The notes: a model not told the origin generated them from the sequence alone. A stretch of 64,000 bases of DNA from Peribacillus butanolivorans (GCF_001273755.1 NZ_LGYA01000001.1:1658362-1722361); one strand, 5' to 3'. Positions 1-8,165 are shown, counted from the first letter of the stretch. A program made the numbers and translations.

Positions 1-357
1 AATTGGAATGTTCCACTAGACTACCGAATATTGAAATTGAACCAAGTAATAGTTGGATGGGTAAACTACTTCAGAGTGGCAAACATGAAAAAAACGACGG
101 AACGAATAGACACAAAGCTTCGCTCTAGAATTAGGGTCATCATATGGAAACAATGGAAAGTAGCGAAGAAACAAATTAAATCGCTTATTCAACTAGGAAT
201 TCCGGAGGAAGAAGCGAAAGGATTAACCTACTATCGAAAAGGTTACCGATTCATAGGAGTATCCAAAGTCGTCCAAAGAGCAATCTCAAACAAAAGACTA
301 AAGCAGAGGGGAGTCCCCTCTGCTTTAGAACATTATCTAAAAGAGTACACACTGTGA
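1..357 (+). CDS. ltrA: group II intron-encoded reverse transcriptase/maturase, C-terminal part (cut by window start)
   Basis: The frame is open from base 1 (NWNVPLDYRILKLNQ...), so the gene begins upstream of the window and only about the last 118 residues are visible. The visible part is the maturase (X) and DNA-binding region of a bacterial group II intron protein: LNQVIVGWVNYFR, the basic stretch with WKQWK, and GIPEEEAKGLTYYRKGY are typical. No HNH endonuclease domain follows; the ORF stops at the TGA just before intron domain V. The protein splices its own intron RNA and drives retrohoming. The end of the coding sequence overlaps a 15-bp perfect inverted repeat at 298-328. Whether the intron is full length cannot be judged from here. 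Family assignment is secure. Confidence 0.9.
   Translation, partial: NWNVPLDYRILKLNQVIVGWVNYFRVANMKKTTERIDTKLRSRIRVIIWKQWKVAKKQIKSLIQLGIPEEEAKGLTYYRKGYRFIGVSKVVQRAISNKRLKQRGVPSALEHYLKEYTL
298..328. repeat. 15-bp perfect inverted repeat inside the maturase 3' end
   Basis: CTAAAGCAGAGGGGA, one central G, then its exact reverse complement. It lies inside the last codons of the maturase ORF, which stays open through it. It looks like a terminator stem but has no T-run. Confidence 0.8.
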
Positions 358-363
358 TATAAA

Positions 364-443
364 TTGAAACGCCGTATACGCGAACCGTACGTACGGTGTT
401 GTGAGAGGGGCGAAAATAAACTTATTTTCCCCCTACTCGATTT
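364..443 (+). ncRNA. group II intron domains V and VI (intron 3' end)
   Basis: Domain V is a roughly 34-nt hairpin at about 366-399 in which AACGCCGTA pairs with TACGGTGTT around a CGAA loop. Domain VI follows at about 402-437: GAG-AGGGG...AAAATAA pairs with TTATTTT-CCCC...CTC, leaving an unpaired A in CTACTC as the candidate branch point. The 3' splice site should lie a few bases after that, near 440-445. The exact end is an estimate because the exon partner is not visible. Downstream of it is ordinary flanking DNA leading to the GrpB gene. Confidence 0.75.
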
Positions 444-523
444 ATCGAGGCAGGTTTGTAAAAGAATGCAGGTACAAAGATTTTTCTGAAACTGAAAAAA
501 TAAAAATCTTGAGGGAGAGTAAA

Positions 524-1093
524 ATGAAAGATATTCATGATGAAAGCACATGGCCCGTTTGGGCTAATGAGACAATAGACATTGTCGAACCAAATCCCAA
601 GTGGGAAGAAAAAGGTAATCGGGAAAAAGCACTTCTTCTTAATCTTCTTTCAACTTTCGGCATAACGGAAATTCAACATTATGGAAGTACATCTATTCCT
701 AATTTACCAGCTAAACCAATCATTGATTTAATGGCTAAAATTGATTCATTTAAAAAAATAAAAGAAATATCTACATTGTTAGCTAATCACGACTGGCATT
801 ATGTACCACCTAACATAGACAATCAACCTTGGCAAAGATTTTTTGTGAAAGTAATTAACGACAAACGAGCAGTACATTTACATATTTTACTTGAGGGAGA
901 AGAACGGTGGGATAATCAGCTACTTTTTCGTGATTTATTACGGACTAATCAGCAGTTTATTGATGAATACGCTATTCTTAAAAGAAATTTAGCAAAAAAA
1001 TATAGCAATGATCGTGAAGCGTACACTAAAGCAAAAACAGAATTTATCAATTATGTTCTTAAATCTAAGTTGCGAACTAATATAAGTTTGTGA
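524..1093 (+). CDS. GrpB family protein (UPF0157, nucleotidyltransferase-like fold)
   Basis: 189 residues from the ATG at 524, chosen because GAGGGAG sits 7-13 bases upstream and because homology begins here; the open frame extends back to 401 only through intron DNA. The family signature GSTSIPNLPAKPIID is at residues 54-68, and the length is normal for GrpB proteins, which adopt a nucleotidyltransferase fold. The biochemical role of most members is not known. It sits directly behind a group II intron and has no obvious operon partner, so context does not add a function. Confidence 0.85.
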   Translation: MKDIHDESTWPVWANETIDIVEPNPKWEEKGNREKALLLNLLSTFGITEIQHYGSTSIPNLPAKPIIDLMAKIDSFKKIKEISTLLANHDWHYVPPNIDNQPWQRFFVKVINDKRAVHLHILLEGEERWDNQLLFRDLLRTNQQFIDEYAILKRNLAKKYSNDREAYTKAKTEFINYVLKSKLRTNISL

Positions 1094-1104
1094 AGAAATG
1101 TACC

Positions 1105-1135
1105 TCAACTAACGGGTGCGTTAGTTGAAGAAGAA
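1105..1135. repeat. partial copy of the dispersed terminator-like intergenic repeat
   Basis: CAACTAACGGGTGCGTTAG with the following GAAGAAG matches the left end of the repeat seen more completely at 2889, 3896, 39651, 46180 and 47520. Confidence 0.5.
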
Positions 1136-1216
1136 ACTTGTGCATACTTATATCGTGAAATGTCATGCGGAGGCGTGCAGATTGAAATGTAACAATATTT
1201 TCTCTTGAATCATTTT

Positions 1217-1225
1217 TGGTATAAT
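1217..1225 (+). promoter_or_regulatory. extended -10 promoter (TGGTATAAT)
   Basis: TG-G-TATAAT is an extended -10 element placed about 25 bases before the remnant serine recombinase start at 1249. No good -35 hexamer is visible. Confidence 0.45.
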
Positions 1226-1248
1226 ATTTGGTAGATGAGAGGAATAAT

Positions 1249-1325
1249 TTGAAGTTTGGCTATATGCGTGTTTCTTTGACCAAAATTTGTATCGTCAAAA
1301 GAAACAATTTGAAGAATGGCTTAGT
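1249..1325 (+). pseudogene. remnant of serine recombinase/resolvase N-terminus
   Basis: From the TTG at 1249, preceded by GAGAGG, the frame reads LKFGYMRVS, the classic start of a resolvase/invertase catalytic domain (K-x-G-Y-x-R-V-S with the nucleophilic Ser). The expected continuation appears one frame over as FDQNLYRQKKQFEEWL, matching the DQNLxRQxxx segment of the family. A frameshift therefore breaks the gene after about nine codons, and nothing recognisable of the rest of the enzyme follows. Confidence rests on two short but characteristic motifs in the correct order and spacing. Confidence 0.6.
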
Positions 1326-1384
1326 TTTTGGTGAAATGTGGATTCCTATTGTTAGGAAATAAAAAGAGAAAAGGAGAGATGTAA

Positions 1385-1849
1385 ATGTCCTATATCGTTG
1401 ATTTTAAAAATGTTTCTACGGTTGGTTTAGAGTCTTCACCTGTAGTAGAAGCGCTTGCTGGTTTACGTGCTAATGAAGCCCGTTATTTTATGAACAAATA
1501 CAAGCATGAATTTACGGTTGTAGCAGCTAGCGAAAGTCAGGAGAGCCTTGATTATGTGAACCGAATCTTGAAAGAAGAACGTGATATTGAGTTTGCGGCC
1601 AAACCTTTAGAAACGTCGCGTTTTCAATTGGAAAATATCAAATTTGCCTACGTCTTTTATGAGGATGGTCTTGAGGTCAATGTCATGTATACGGTTGATG
1701 ACCCTAAGAAGCGGGCCGTTGGTTTTAAGCTTTCTGAGGGGATGGAGGTACCAAAGGAGTTAGAAGGGAAGTTTAAGTTTGCTAGGCAGAAGTCTAAACT
1801 AGCTGGAACAATTCGGGGCTCGTATTTTGTAATTAAAGGAGAATACTAA
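1385..1849 (+). CDS. conserved hypothetical protein (154 aa)
   Basis: A clear gene with AAAGGAGAG about 7 bases before the ATG. The product is soluble, 154 residues, rich in charged residues with no signal peptide or membrane segment. It starts MSYIVDFKNVSTVGLESSPV and ends in an RGSYFVIKGEY tail. I do not recognise a domain; the look of the protein (short, mixed alpha/beta, LRANEARYFMNKYKHEF) recalls small Bacillaceae proteins of phage or mobile-element origin, which fits the recombinase remnant directly upstream, but this is inference. It appears to be transcribed alone, ending before the hairpin at 2073. Confidence 0.75.
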   Translation: MSYIVDFKNVSTVGLESSPVVEALAGLRANEARYFMNKYKHEFTVVAASESQESLDYVNRILKEERDIEFAAKPLETSRFQLENIKFAYVFYEDGLEVNVMYTVDDPKKRAVGFKLSEGMEVPKELEGKFKFARQKSKLAGTIRGSYFVIKGEY

Positions 1850-2217
1850 AGTAATCAAAAGCGCAAGTGGAGGAATCCAGCCATTGCGGTCTGTCTCATC
1901 AACGCTGGGATCAGGCCTATATGGATGCGTGGATGGAGAAACAATATTACTAATGATATGTCACAGAAGAATGTAATGAAATTGATTTTAAATCAACTGT
2001 AAAAGTAATTATTGAGATTAGTATGAAATACTAATTATCTAATGCAACTAACGCATACTTTAGAGCCATAAGAAGGCCGCCAATTGGCGGCCTTTTGAAT
2101 GTATGATTCTTTCAATTATCATACATTCAAATTAGAGAAAAAATATCTTTATTCCACTTGATACCCATTTTATTACTATCAATTGGTATAATTAAACATA
2201 TCTTAAGGAGGTAGATT
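1850..2217. other. intergenic stretch with repeat-associated terminator
   Basis: No gene recognised. The main structure is the hairpin AAGGCCGCC-AATT-GGCGGCCTT with a short T-run at 2073-2096, preceded by AACTAACG. The same hairpin and flanks recur at 41457-41512 behind coaA. Bases 1850-2000 may hold a short decayed coding stretch that I could not identify. Confidence 0.4.
2073..2096 (+). terminator. rho-independent terminator, repeat copy 1
   Basis: A 9-bp GC-rich stem with AATT loop followed by TTTT; nearly identical to the one at 41489-41512. Confidence 0.7.
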
Positions 2218-2448
2218 ATGTTTAAGAAAATCCTTATGTTATTCGGCTTATTAATCACTTTCATTGGTCTTTCTTCTTCCCAATCTGATTTAGCAAATGC
2301 GCCAGTAGATGAAGAAGTTATTCTATTACCTGGAAGTGAAACATTAGTTGAAGATGACATTGAAACAGCAAAAAAACAAAGAGAAAAAGCGATGCAAGAC
2401 ATGGCAGATCACCCTGAATTGGTTCAATTTGCAACTGAAATTGAATGA
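2218..2448 (+). CDS. small exported protein of unknown function (76 aa)
   Basis: TAAGGAGG is 6 bases before the ATG, and a strong terminator follows directly, so this is a genuine monocistronic gene. The protein begins with a typical Sec signal peptide: a basic MFKK start, a hydrophobic core ILMLFGLLITFIGL, and a likely cleavage after ANA near residue 28. The mature part, about 48 residues, is acidic and helical (ETAKKQREKAMQDMADHPEL). The organisation, a short exported pro-peptide, recalls Phr-type signalling precursors, but no neighbouring Rap-like TPR gene is present, so a signalling role is only speculation. No family recognised. Confidence 0.7.
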   Translation: MFKKILMLFGLLITFIGLSSSQSDLANAPVDEEVILLPGSETLVEDDIETAKKQREKAMQDMADHPELVQFATEIE

Positions 2449-2484
2449 AAAAGGATTCCTTTATTGCAAAGGGGTTCTTTTTTT
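2448..2484 (+). terminator. rho-independent terminator
   Basis: AAAAAGGATTCCTTT pairs with AAAGGGGTTCTTTTT across an ATTGC loop, ending in a T-run; it terminates the small exported protein gene. Confidence 0.8.
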
Positions 2485-2496
2485 GTTCATTTCTCT

Positions 2497-2525
2497 TGTT
2501 GAACTATAGGGGCAGGATAGTTTAA
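2497..2525. repeat. right-end fragment of the dispersed intergenic repeat
   Basis: GAACTATAGGGGCAGGATAG equals the right end of the fuller copies at 2889-2968 and 3896-3983. Confidence 0.55.
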
Positions 2526-2587
2526 TAAAGAAAATAAAAATAAACCCCCTTCATTAAATGGTAAAATAAGTTAAAGGGGTGGGAGTA

Positions 2588-2857
2588 ATGGAAAAATATT
2601 TTGGAGTTATTTCATTCGCTTTAATAATATTGGTGATTGGATTCTTTGGTATGGATGTATCTTTAATCATTAATCCTGAAGTCTCAACGTTTCGATTATT
2701 AATGATAACAGGAATTACTTTATCTTTGATTTTCGCTGGATTCAGCGAAAAGGGATATTGGAAAAGGGTATCTTTAGGTCTTAGTATTTTAGTTGGTTTA
2801 TTTTACTTTATTGGTATTGAAGTAATGAGAATTTTATTTCAAGGGAACGGATTTTAA
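2588..2857 (+). CDS. small membrane protein (89 aa)
   Basis: The ATG at 2588 is preferred over the in-frame GTG at 2579 because AAAGGGGTGGG then works as the ribosome binding site. The product has three hydrophobic segments: about residues 4-27, 35-52 and 62-82, separated by short polar loops (FSEKGYWKR), with no cleavable signal. It should sit in the cytoplasmic membrane. I do not recognise a family; such three-helix proteins are common in Bacillaceae accessory regions. It is followed by a copy of the dispersed repeat. Confidence 0.65.
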   Translation: MEKYFGVISFALIILVIGFFGMDVSLIINPEVSTFRLLMITGITLSLIFAGFSEKGYWKRVSLGLSILVGLFYFIGIEVMRILFQGNGF

Positions 2858-2888
2858 TTTAAAAATATTTATTTAATAAAAAATTAAA

Positions 2889-2968
2889 GGGTGCTTTACT
2901 TCAATAACAGGGGTTGCTGCGGCAGTCTTTTTCTTATTGAACTATCGGGGCAGGTTAGTCGAAGAAGG
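2889..2968. repeat. dispersed terminator-like intergenic repeat, nearly full copy
   Basis: Begins GGGTGCTTTACTTCAATAA, has a central GTTGCTGCGGCAG stem followed by TCTTTTTC, and ends GGGGCAGGTTAGTCGAAGAA. It shares all three blocks with the copy at 3896-3983. Confidence 0.75.
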
Positions 2969-3035
2969 AATTGAAGAAACAAAAAGAGGATAGGTACTGT
3001 TAATTAAAATGATTTTTATAGAAAGAAGGATTAAT

Positions 3036-3854
3036 ATGGCATATTGCAAAGTTCGCCAAGCTGAAATTTATTATGAAGATTTAGGGGAAGGTAAACCAAT
3101 TTTAATGATACACGGTTATTCTCCGGACCATCGATTAATGAGTGGTTGTATGGAACCTATATTTACTAAGAGGGAGGGGTGGCGACGTATTTATATTGAT
3201 CTACCTGGAATGGGATTAACAAAAGAATATAACGAAATAAGCAGTTCTGATGAAATGTTGAATGCTGTTTTAGATTTTATTCAAGCTGTAATTCCTAACC
3301 AAGAGTACGTAATTGCTGGGGAATCTTACGGTGGCTATATAGCTAGGGGCATTATTGAAAAGCATCAAGAACAAATACTCGGTGCAGCATTTATATGTCC
3401 TCTTATTATTCCTTTTAAAAAAAATATAACAGTTGAGAAACATAAAATATTGAGAAAAGATGAAAAGTTTATTGAAAATTTATCAAAGGGTGAATTAGAA
3501 GATTTTAGAAAAAACAACATTATACTTGATGAGTACACATGGTTAAGGTACAACAAAGAAATTCTAAGTGGTTGTAAAATTGGAGATGAAAAGTTTCTAA
3601 ATAAGGTTAAGAATAAATATGGGTTTTCTTTTAAGATTGACCAGACTGATTTTATTAAACCCAGTGTATTCCTGTTAGGAAGACAAGACTCTTCGGTTGG
3701 ATATAAAGATGCTCTTGACATAATAAACAAGTATCCACGAGGAACATTTGCTGTATTGGATATAGCAGGTCACAATTTACAAATTGATCAACCACAACTT
3801 TTTAGTACTCTATTAAATGAATGGTTGGATAGAATTGAAGAGTTCCAAAACTAA
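3036..3854 (+). CDS. alpha/beta hydrolase
   Basis: 272 residues from the ATG at 3036, which has AAAGAAGG just upstream; the open frame reaches further back to 3009 but without homology. It is a compact alpha/beta hydrolase: HGYSPDH (about 26-32) provides the oxyanion hole, GESYGG (95-100) the nucleophile Ser97, GRQDSS the acid Asp near 218, and AGHNLQID the catalytic His near 246. All triad residues are present, so it should be active on an ester, lactone or similar small substrate; the substrate cannot be told. It has no signal peptide and stands alone between two repeat copies. Confidence 0.85.
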   Translation: MAYCKVRQAEIYYEDLGEGKPILMIHGYSPDHRLMSGCMEPIFTKREGWRRIYIDLPGMGLTKEYNEISSSDEMLNAVLDFIQAVIPNQEYVIAGESYGGYIARGIIEKHQEQILGAAFICPLIIPFKKNITVEKHKILRKDEKFIENLSKGELEDFRKNNIILDEYTWLRYNKEILSGCKIGDEKFLNKVKNKYGFSFKIDQTDFIKPSVFLLGRQDSSVGYKDALDIINKYPRGTFAVLDIAGHNLQIDQPQLFSTLLNEWLDRIEEFQN

Positions 3855-3895
3855 TACTTACCGCAGTAAGTGAAGTTTGTGAAATATTGTACTTG

Positions 3896-3983
3896 AACTA
3901 ACAGGTGCTTTACTTCAATAAGAGAGTTGCTTCTGCAGCTCTTTTTCTTATGGAACTAAAGGGGCAGGATAGTGGAAGAAGGT
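3896..3983. repeat. dispersed terminator-like intergenic repeat, full copy
   Basis: CTAACAGGTGCTTTACTTCA, then a 7-bp stem GAGTTGC...GCAGCTC with CTTTTTC tail, then GAACTAAAGGGGCAGGATAG. The hairpin plus T-run lies 40 bases after the hydrolase gene and may serve as its terminator. Confidence 0.8.
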
Positions 3984-4063
3984 ATTTATTGTTCAGATAA
4001 AGAATAGTATTCGGAAAAGGTTGATTTTTAAGGATTAAACAAACTAAATATCAGGAGGAAAAA

Positions 4064-4351
4064 ATGGTTGATAATAGTTATGAGAAACAACAACTGAAAA
4101 AACTCAGGACTTATATTTATATCACGATAGCATTACTTTTTTCAATGATATTTATATTTGTTAGCATTTTATTTTTGTATTTTCCTATGATAGGCATTTT
4201 AGACGTTGTGTATTTTCCACCAAAACTCGCAATTTTTTCATTCTTAATTTCTATTGTATTTTCTGTTTTAGCCATAAAAAATCTCTTTGGTAAGATATTG
4301 TTAGTTTTAAACATATTTCTCATGCTATTTATGAATTTTTATGGACCATAA
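4064..4351 (+). CDS. small membrane protein (95 aa)
   Basis: AGGAGG sits 6 bases before the ATG. After a charged N-terminus (VDNSYEKQQLKKLRTY) there are three hydrophobic segments, about residues 19-38, 42-68 and 72-92. There is no signal cleavage site, so it is a membrane protein with a cytoplasmic basic tail. No recognised family. It is transcribed alone and ends before the hairpin at 4389. Confidence 0.7.
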   Translation: MVDNSYEKQQLKKLRTYIYITIALLFSMIFIFVSILFLYFPMIGILDVVYFPPKLAIFSFLISIVFSVLAIKNLFGKILLVLNIFLMLFMNFYGP

Positions 4352-4388
4352 ATAGATACAAGAAGACTAACTTAGGGTGTAATAGTCA

Positions 4389-4413
4389 GGCTGTTGTATA
4401 GACAGCCTTTTCT
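4389..4413 (+). terminator. rho-independent terminator
   Basis: GGCTGT...ACAGCC stem followed by TTTTCTT, just after the small membrane protein gene. Confidence 0.6.
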
Positions 4414-4513
4414 TAAGTAACAACGAAAGCAGCATTTCTGCAATAAATGAACTACTTTCTTCATTTGTAAATCGTCCATAATTGTGAAGTAATTCACTTA
4501 AACTCTTGAGATT

Positions 4514-4558
4514 CTATTGATCTATTGGGCAAGACACCTTGCCAAATAGACCAATAGA
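4514..4558 (-). terminator. long hairpin after glcF
   Basis: CTATTGATCTATTGGGCAAG pairs almost perfectly with the segment ending CCAATAG (about 20 bp, loop ACAC). It lies just downstream of the glcF stop on the minus strand. There is no long T-run, so it may act as an mRNA 3' stabiliser or weak terminator. Confidence 0.65.
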
Positions 4559-4567
4559 TGAAGGAAT

Positions 4568-5872
4568 TTAATAATCGATACCGGCAGCTTCAGCTAAATA
4601 TTCAATTAGATGAAGGGCGCGCATTGATTGTGTGAGTCCTTCACGATCAATACCAAGTTTCATCTGTAATAGGCAGCCAGGATTTGTTGTAATAATAACA
4701 GCTGCCTCTGTGGCTTTCGTGTGCTTCATTTTCTCATCAAGAATCTGCATGGATGAATCATAGTTTACAATATTATAAATGCCTGCAGATCCACAGCACA
4801 TATCAGCCTGATCCATTTCAATAAGTCGTATTCCAGGCACTTTTTTCAATAATTCGACTGGTTCTTGCGTTACTTTTTGAACGTTAGTCATATGGCAAGA
4901 GCGCTGATAAGTAACTCTCTCGCCAACTCGGGCTGCTATCTCTGGTAATCCGCATTCAACAAGAATTTGGCTGATATCTTTTGACTTTGCTGAAAAAGCT
5001 CTTGCTCTGTCTGCCCATTCGCTGTCATCTGAAAGTAAATGACCGTATTCATATAACATGGCGCCGCATCCTCCAGCATTATTGACAATAAAATCAGCTT
5101 CCACTTTTTCAAAAGCCAGAATGTTTTGTTTCGCAAGATTGCGTGCTTCATCCATTTCTCCAGAATGGGCGTGCAGTGCGCCGCAGCATGTTTGTTTCGG
5201 TACAACGACAACATCACAGCCCGCTTCTGAAAGAAGCTTAATGGATAATTGGTTAATGTGGTGGAACATCGCATCCATAATACAACCGGTGAAAAAGGCT
5301 ACTATATATTTCGGATTCAATTTTGCTTTCACTTCTGTCAGGGCACGCCCTCGTTCCACCGGTGAAACGGGTTCCGGCATGATTGCTTCGAAGGCACCAA
5401 GATTATTAGGTAGCTTTTTCATAATACCTGATGAACGAGCCGCTTTTTGCAGCCCACTTTTTTTGTATAGCCAAATGGAGTGTCCAGTGACATTCATCAT
5501 CGTCCTACTTGGGAAAACCTTTTTCAGCATAGATTTTCGGAGTAGCCGCACGGGTATAGAAAAGGTTTTGCGTTTGACAAGTGCTGCGCGAGTGGCTTCT
5601 AAAATGGAACCATATTCTACACCTGTCGGGCAGGCTGTTTCGCACGCCCTGCAGCCTAAACACAAATCGAATGGTTCTTCGAGAACAGATAAGTCGGTAA
5701 TTTTTCCTTCACCGACCATTTTCACTAAGTTAATTCGACCACGTGGTGAATGTGTCTCTTTTCCGAATGTTGTATAAGTCGGACACACAGGCAAACAATA
5801 GCCGCATTGGACGCAGTTATTTGTTTTGTCGTATTGAAATTCTTCTCTTAACTGTTTAAGTGATGTTTCCAT
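4568..5872 (-). CDS. glcF: glycolate/2-hydroxyacid oxidase iron-sulfur subunit GlcF
   Basis: 434 residues. Two N-terminal 4Fe-4S clusters: C-x2-C-x2-C-x3-C at 20-30 (CVQCGYCLPVC) and 71-81 (CLGCRACETAC). The rest holds two CCG domains with CCGALHAHSG and CCGSAGIYN. GlcF passes electrons from the FAD subunit GlcD to the respiratory chain during oxidation of glycolate or related 2-hydroxyacids such as lactate. The start codon is one base after the glcD stop, so translation is coupled. Last gene of the gntR-glcD-glcF operon. The exact 2-hydroxyacid is not readable from sequence, and no GlcE homologue is present, which is usual in Bacillaceae. Confidence 0.93.
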   Translation of the reverse strand: METSLKQLREEFQYDKTNNCVQCGYCLPVCPTYTTFGKETHSPRGRINLVKMVGEGKITDLSVLEEPFDLCLGCRACETACPTGVEYGSILEATRAALVKRKTFSIPVRLLRKSMLKKVFPSRTMMNVTGHSIWLYKKSGLQKAARSSGIMKKLPNNLGAFEAIMPEPVSPVERGRALTEVKAKLNPKYIVAFFTGCIMDAMFHHINQLSIKLLSEAGCDVVVVPKQTCCGALHAHSGEMDEARNLAKQNILAFEKVEADFIVNNAGGCGAMLYEYGHLLSDDSEWADRARAFSAKSKDISQILVECGLPEIAARVGERVTYQRSCHMTNVQKVTQEPVELLKKVPGIRLIEMDQADMCCGSAGIYNIVNYDSSMQILDEKMKHTKATEAAVIITTNPGCLLQMKLGIDREGLTQSMRALHLIEYLAEAAGIDY

Positions 5873-5873
5873 G

Positions 5874-7283
5874 TTAGCTCAACTCCAATTTTTGTCCCGG
5901 TTCAGGGAAAATTTTCCCTGGGTTCATAATGTTATTTGGATCCCATACTTCTTTAATCCGTTTCATAATATCGAGGCCGGCTGCCCCTAGCTCCATTTCC
6001 ATAAAGGGAGCTTTCATCATTCCAATGCCATGCTCGCCGGACAAGGTTCCGCCAAGCTCAATGGCCGCCATAAAAATTTCCGAAACAGCTAGTTCAACGC
6101 GGCTCATTTCTTCTTTATCCGTTTTATCACAAATAATGTTAGGATGAAGGTTACCATCACCTGCATGCCCAAAAACAACGAGATGAACACCATACTTGTC
6201 TCTTATTTTCTGCAGTCTTTCACACATTTCAGGAATTTTGCTGCGAGGAACGGTGGCGTCTTCTGAAATTTTCGTTGGCTTAATCCGAACAATGGCCGGA
6301 GATACGAGCTTTCGTGCTCTCCATAGTTCCGATTCTTCGACTTTGTCCTTTGGAATTCTAACTTCTCTTGCTCCTACGGAACGACATAATTCAGATGCCT
6401 GGGCAACTTCTTCTTGCAAAGCAAGTGGATGGCCATCCATTTCAATTAAAATAAGTGCAGCCGCATCAACAGGTAAGCCAAGTGGCTCAAACTGTTCAAC
6501 TGCTACAATGGATGCCTGATCCATCAATTCCATTTTTGAAGGGAAAATACCGGCAGAAAGAATTTTGGAAATCGCACTTCCTGCATCTACTAAACTATCA
6601 AAAATAACCATTATTGTTGCAGTAGCTTTCGGTTTAGGAATGAGTCTGAGCACTGCTTTCGTAATGATGCCGAGTGTACCTTCTGATCCGACAATCAGCT
6701 TTGTTAAGTCGTATCCGGTCACATTCTTAACGGTACTCCCTCCTGTTTTTATGAGTTCTCCTTCAGGTGTAATCACTTCAAGGCCAATAACATAATCTTT
6801 CGTTACGCCGTATTTCAGCCCCCTCGGCCCTCCAGAGTTTTCAGCTAAATTGCCGCCAATTGTCGAGACGTGAGAACTGCTTGGGTCAGGTGGATACATA
6901 AATCCTTTTTGTTCAGCTGCTTTATGTATATTCGATGTCAAAACACCAGGAGAAACCACTGCTACAAGGTCCTCTTCGTGAATTTCCAGAATATCATTCA
7001 TCACAGATAAATCGAGGACGATGCCCCCTTTAACCGGAAGCGGCCCGCCACTTAAACTAGTAGACTGACCCCGTGGATAAAGAGGGATTTTCTCCCGATT
7101 CGCAAACTTCACGAGGGATACTAGCTCTTCTGTACTTTTTGTCTGAATGACGAGGTCCGGCAAATACGTCCCGAATGAAGCATCGAATGAATAGCTAAAG
7201 CGGTCACTTTCATCTGTATAGACTTTTCCCGTTTTTATAATTGCATCGATTTCCTGAATGTGATTGGCGGTTATTACTTTCAT
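5874..7283 (-). CDS. glcD: glycolate/2-hydroxyacid oxidase FAD subunit GlcD
   Basis: 469 residues of the VAO/PCMH FAD-linked oxidase family. The FAD pyrophosphate loop is PRGQSTSLSGG at 70-80, followed by DLSVMNDI and the SSSHVSTIGGNLAENSGG segment; the C-terminal cap has FGHAGDGNLHPNI and SGEHGIG, both diagnostic of GlcD/D-lactate dehydrogenase-type enzymes. It oxidises a 2-hydroxyacid to the 2-oxoacid. It lies 24 bases after gntR and one base before glcF on the same strand, with a ribosome binding site AAAGGATGA. A cre site upstream of gntR suggests glucose repression of the whole operon. Confidence 0.93.
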   Translation of the reverse strand: MKVITANHIQEIDAIIKTGKVYTDESDRFSYSFDASFGTYLPDLVIQTKSTEELVSLVKFANREKIPLYPRGQSTSLSGGPLPVKGGIVLDLSVMNDILEIHEEDLVAVVSPGVLTSNIHKAAEQKGFMYPPDPSSSHVSTIGGNLAENSGGPRGLKYGVTKDYVIGLEVITPEGELIKTGGSTVKNVTGYDLTKLIVGSEGTLGIITKAVLRLIPKPKATATIMVIFDSLVDAGSAISKILSAGIFPSKMELMDQASIVAVEQFEPLGLPVDAAALILIEMDGHPLALQEEVAQASELCRSVGAREVRIPKDKVEESELWRARKLVSPAIVRIKPTKISEDATVPRSKIPEMCERLQKIRDKYGVHLVVFGHAGDGNLHPNIICDKTDKEEMSRVELAVSEIFMAAIELGGTLSGEHGIGMMKAPFMEMELGAAGLDIMKRIKEVWDPNNIMNPGKIFPEPGQKLELS

Positions 7284-7307
7284 TTCATTATCATCCTTTC
7301 TGTTTTG

Positions 7308-8015
7308 CTATACTGTATAATCCTGTAAAAATAAACTTAATTTTTTCTCGGCGTTTCTTAAATGAATCTGGCATTGAAGTTTAGCCAATTCGGGCTCTTC
7401 TGCTTCAATTGCCAGAAGAATGCTTTGATGTTCATCGTAGACTGCTTTACTTTTTCGTTTTAATTGTTCGTTTGGACGAAGAGTAATGTTTAACGCTTTT
7501 TCATAGAGAGTAGATAAGCTTTCAAGCGTTTGAATCATAATCGGATTTTGCGTAGCCTTAATAATGGAACTGTGAAATTCTATATCAGAATGGATGGCGG
7601 TAGTACCTTTTTCAATAGATTCTTCTTCCATTCTTTTTAAAATATTCTTCATTTGGTCAAGGCATTTTGGTGTACGTCTTAGGGCAGCTAAATAGGCCGC
7701 TTCAGGCTCCAGAATCTTTCGCATCTCAAATAGATACTTAATATTTTCAACATCATCTCTTTCTACTTGTATGCGATGTATGAATGTTGAACTTGTCGTT
7801 TCTTCCACATAGCTTCCGCCTCCTTGACGGGAGTTAATGACACCAGCAGCACGCAGCATGCTTAATGCCTCGCGTATGGGTGCTCTGCTTACAGAAAAAT
7901 GAGCCGTTAACTCCTTTTCCGTTGGCAGCTTAGAACCTGGACGGAACTGCCCTGTTTCAATCATGTTTAATAATTCACGGGAGATCATTTGAGAAACACT
8001 TTCTTTTTGGGACAA
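7308..8015 (-). CDS. FadR/GntR family (FCD) transcriptional regulator of the glc operon
   Basis: 235 residues from a TTG start, placed by AGGTGAT 8 bases upstream. The N-terminal winged helix is typical GntR (GSKLPTEKELTAHFSVSRAPIREALSMLRAAGVI at about 27-60), followed by a helical FCD ligand domain with the metal-binding D and H residues (IHSDIEFHSSIIKAT). It is the first gene of the glcD-glcF operon, so it very likely senses the 2-hydroxyacid substrate and controls its own operon, as LutR- and GlcC-type regulators do. The facing transporter gene on the plus strand is broken. Confidence 0.88.
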   Translation of the reverse strand: MSQKESVSQMISRELLNMIETGQFRPGSKLPTEKELTAHFSVSRAPIREALSMLRAAGVINSRQGGGSYVEETTSSTFIHRIQVERDDVENIKYLFEMRKILEPEAAYLAALRRTPKCLDQMKNILKRMEEESIEKGTTAIHSDIEFHSSIIKATQNPIMIQTLESLSTLYEKALNITLRPNEQLKRKSKAVYDEHQSILLAIEAEEPELAKLQCQIHLRNAEKKLSLFLQDYTV

Positions 8016-8149
8016 AATAATCTATCACCTTTCATGTTTTATCTCAATAGAGAAGTATAAAAGCTAAAAATTTGCATTATGAATTTAAATTTGTATGACA
8101 TATTTATGGAATGTATTGAGATTTTATTCTAATTTGGGGAAATATCAAT

Positions 8150-8165
8150 TCGAAAGCGCTTTCAA
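8150..8165. promoter_or_regulatory. cre site (CcpA binding)
   Basis: TCGAAAGCGCTTTCAA is a near-perfect palindrome matching the cre consensus on both strands. It lies about 135 bases upstream of the gntR-glcDF operon and in front of the broken MFS gene, so either or both were under carbon catabolite control. Confidence 0.75.

Noticed and set aside
5058-5777. Plus-strand 239-codon ORF opposite glcF
   Set aside because: Antisense shadow of a conserved gene; composition and absence of motifs argue against coding.
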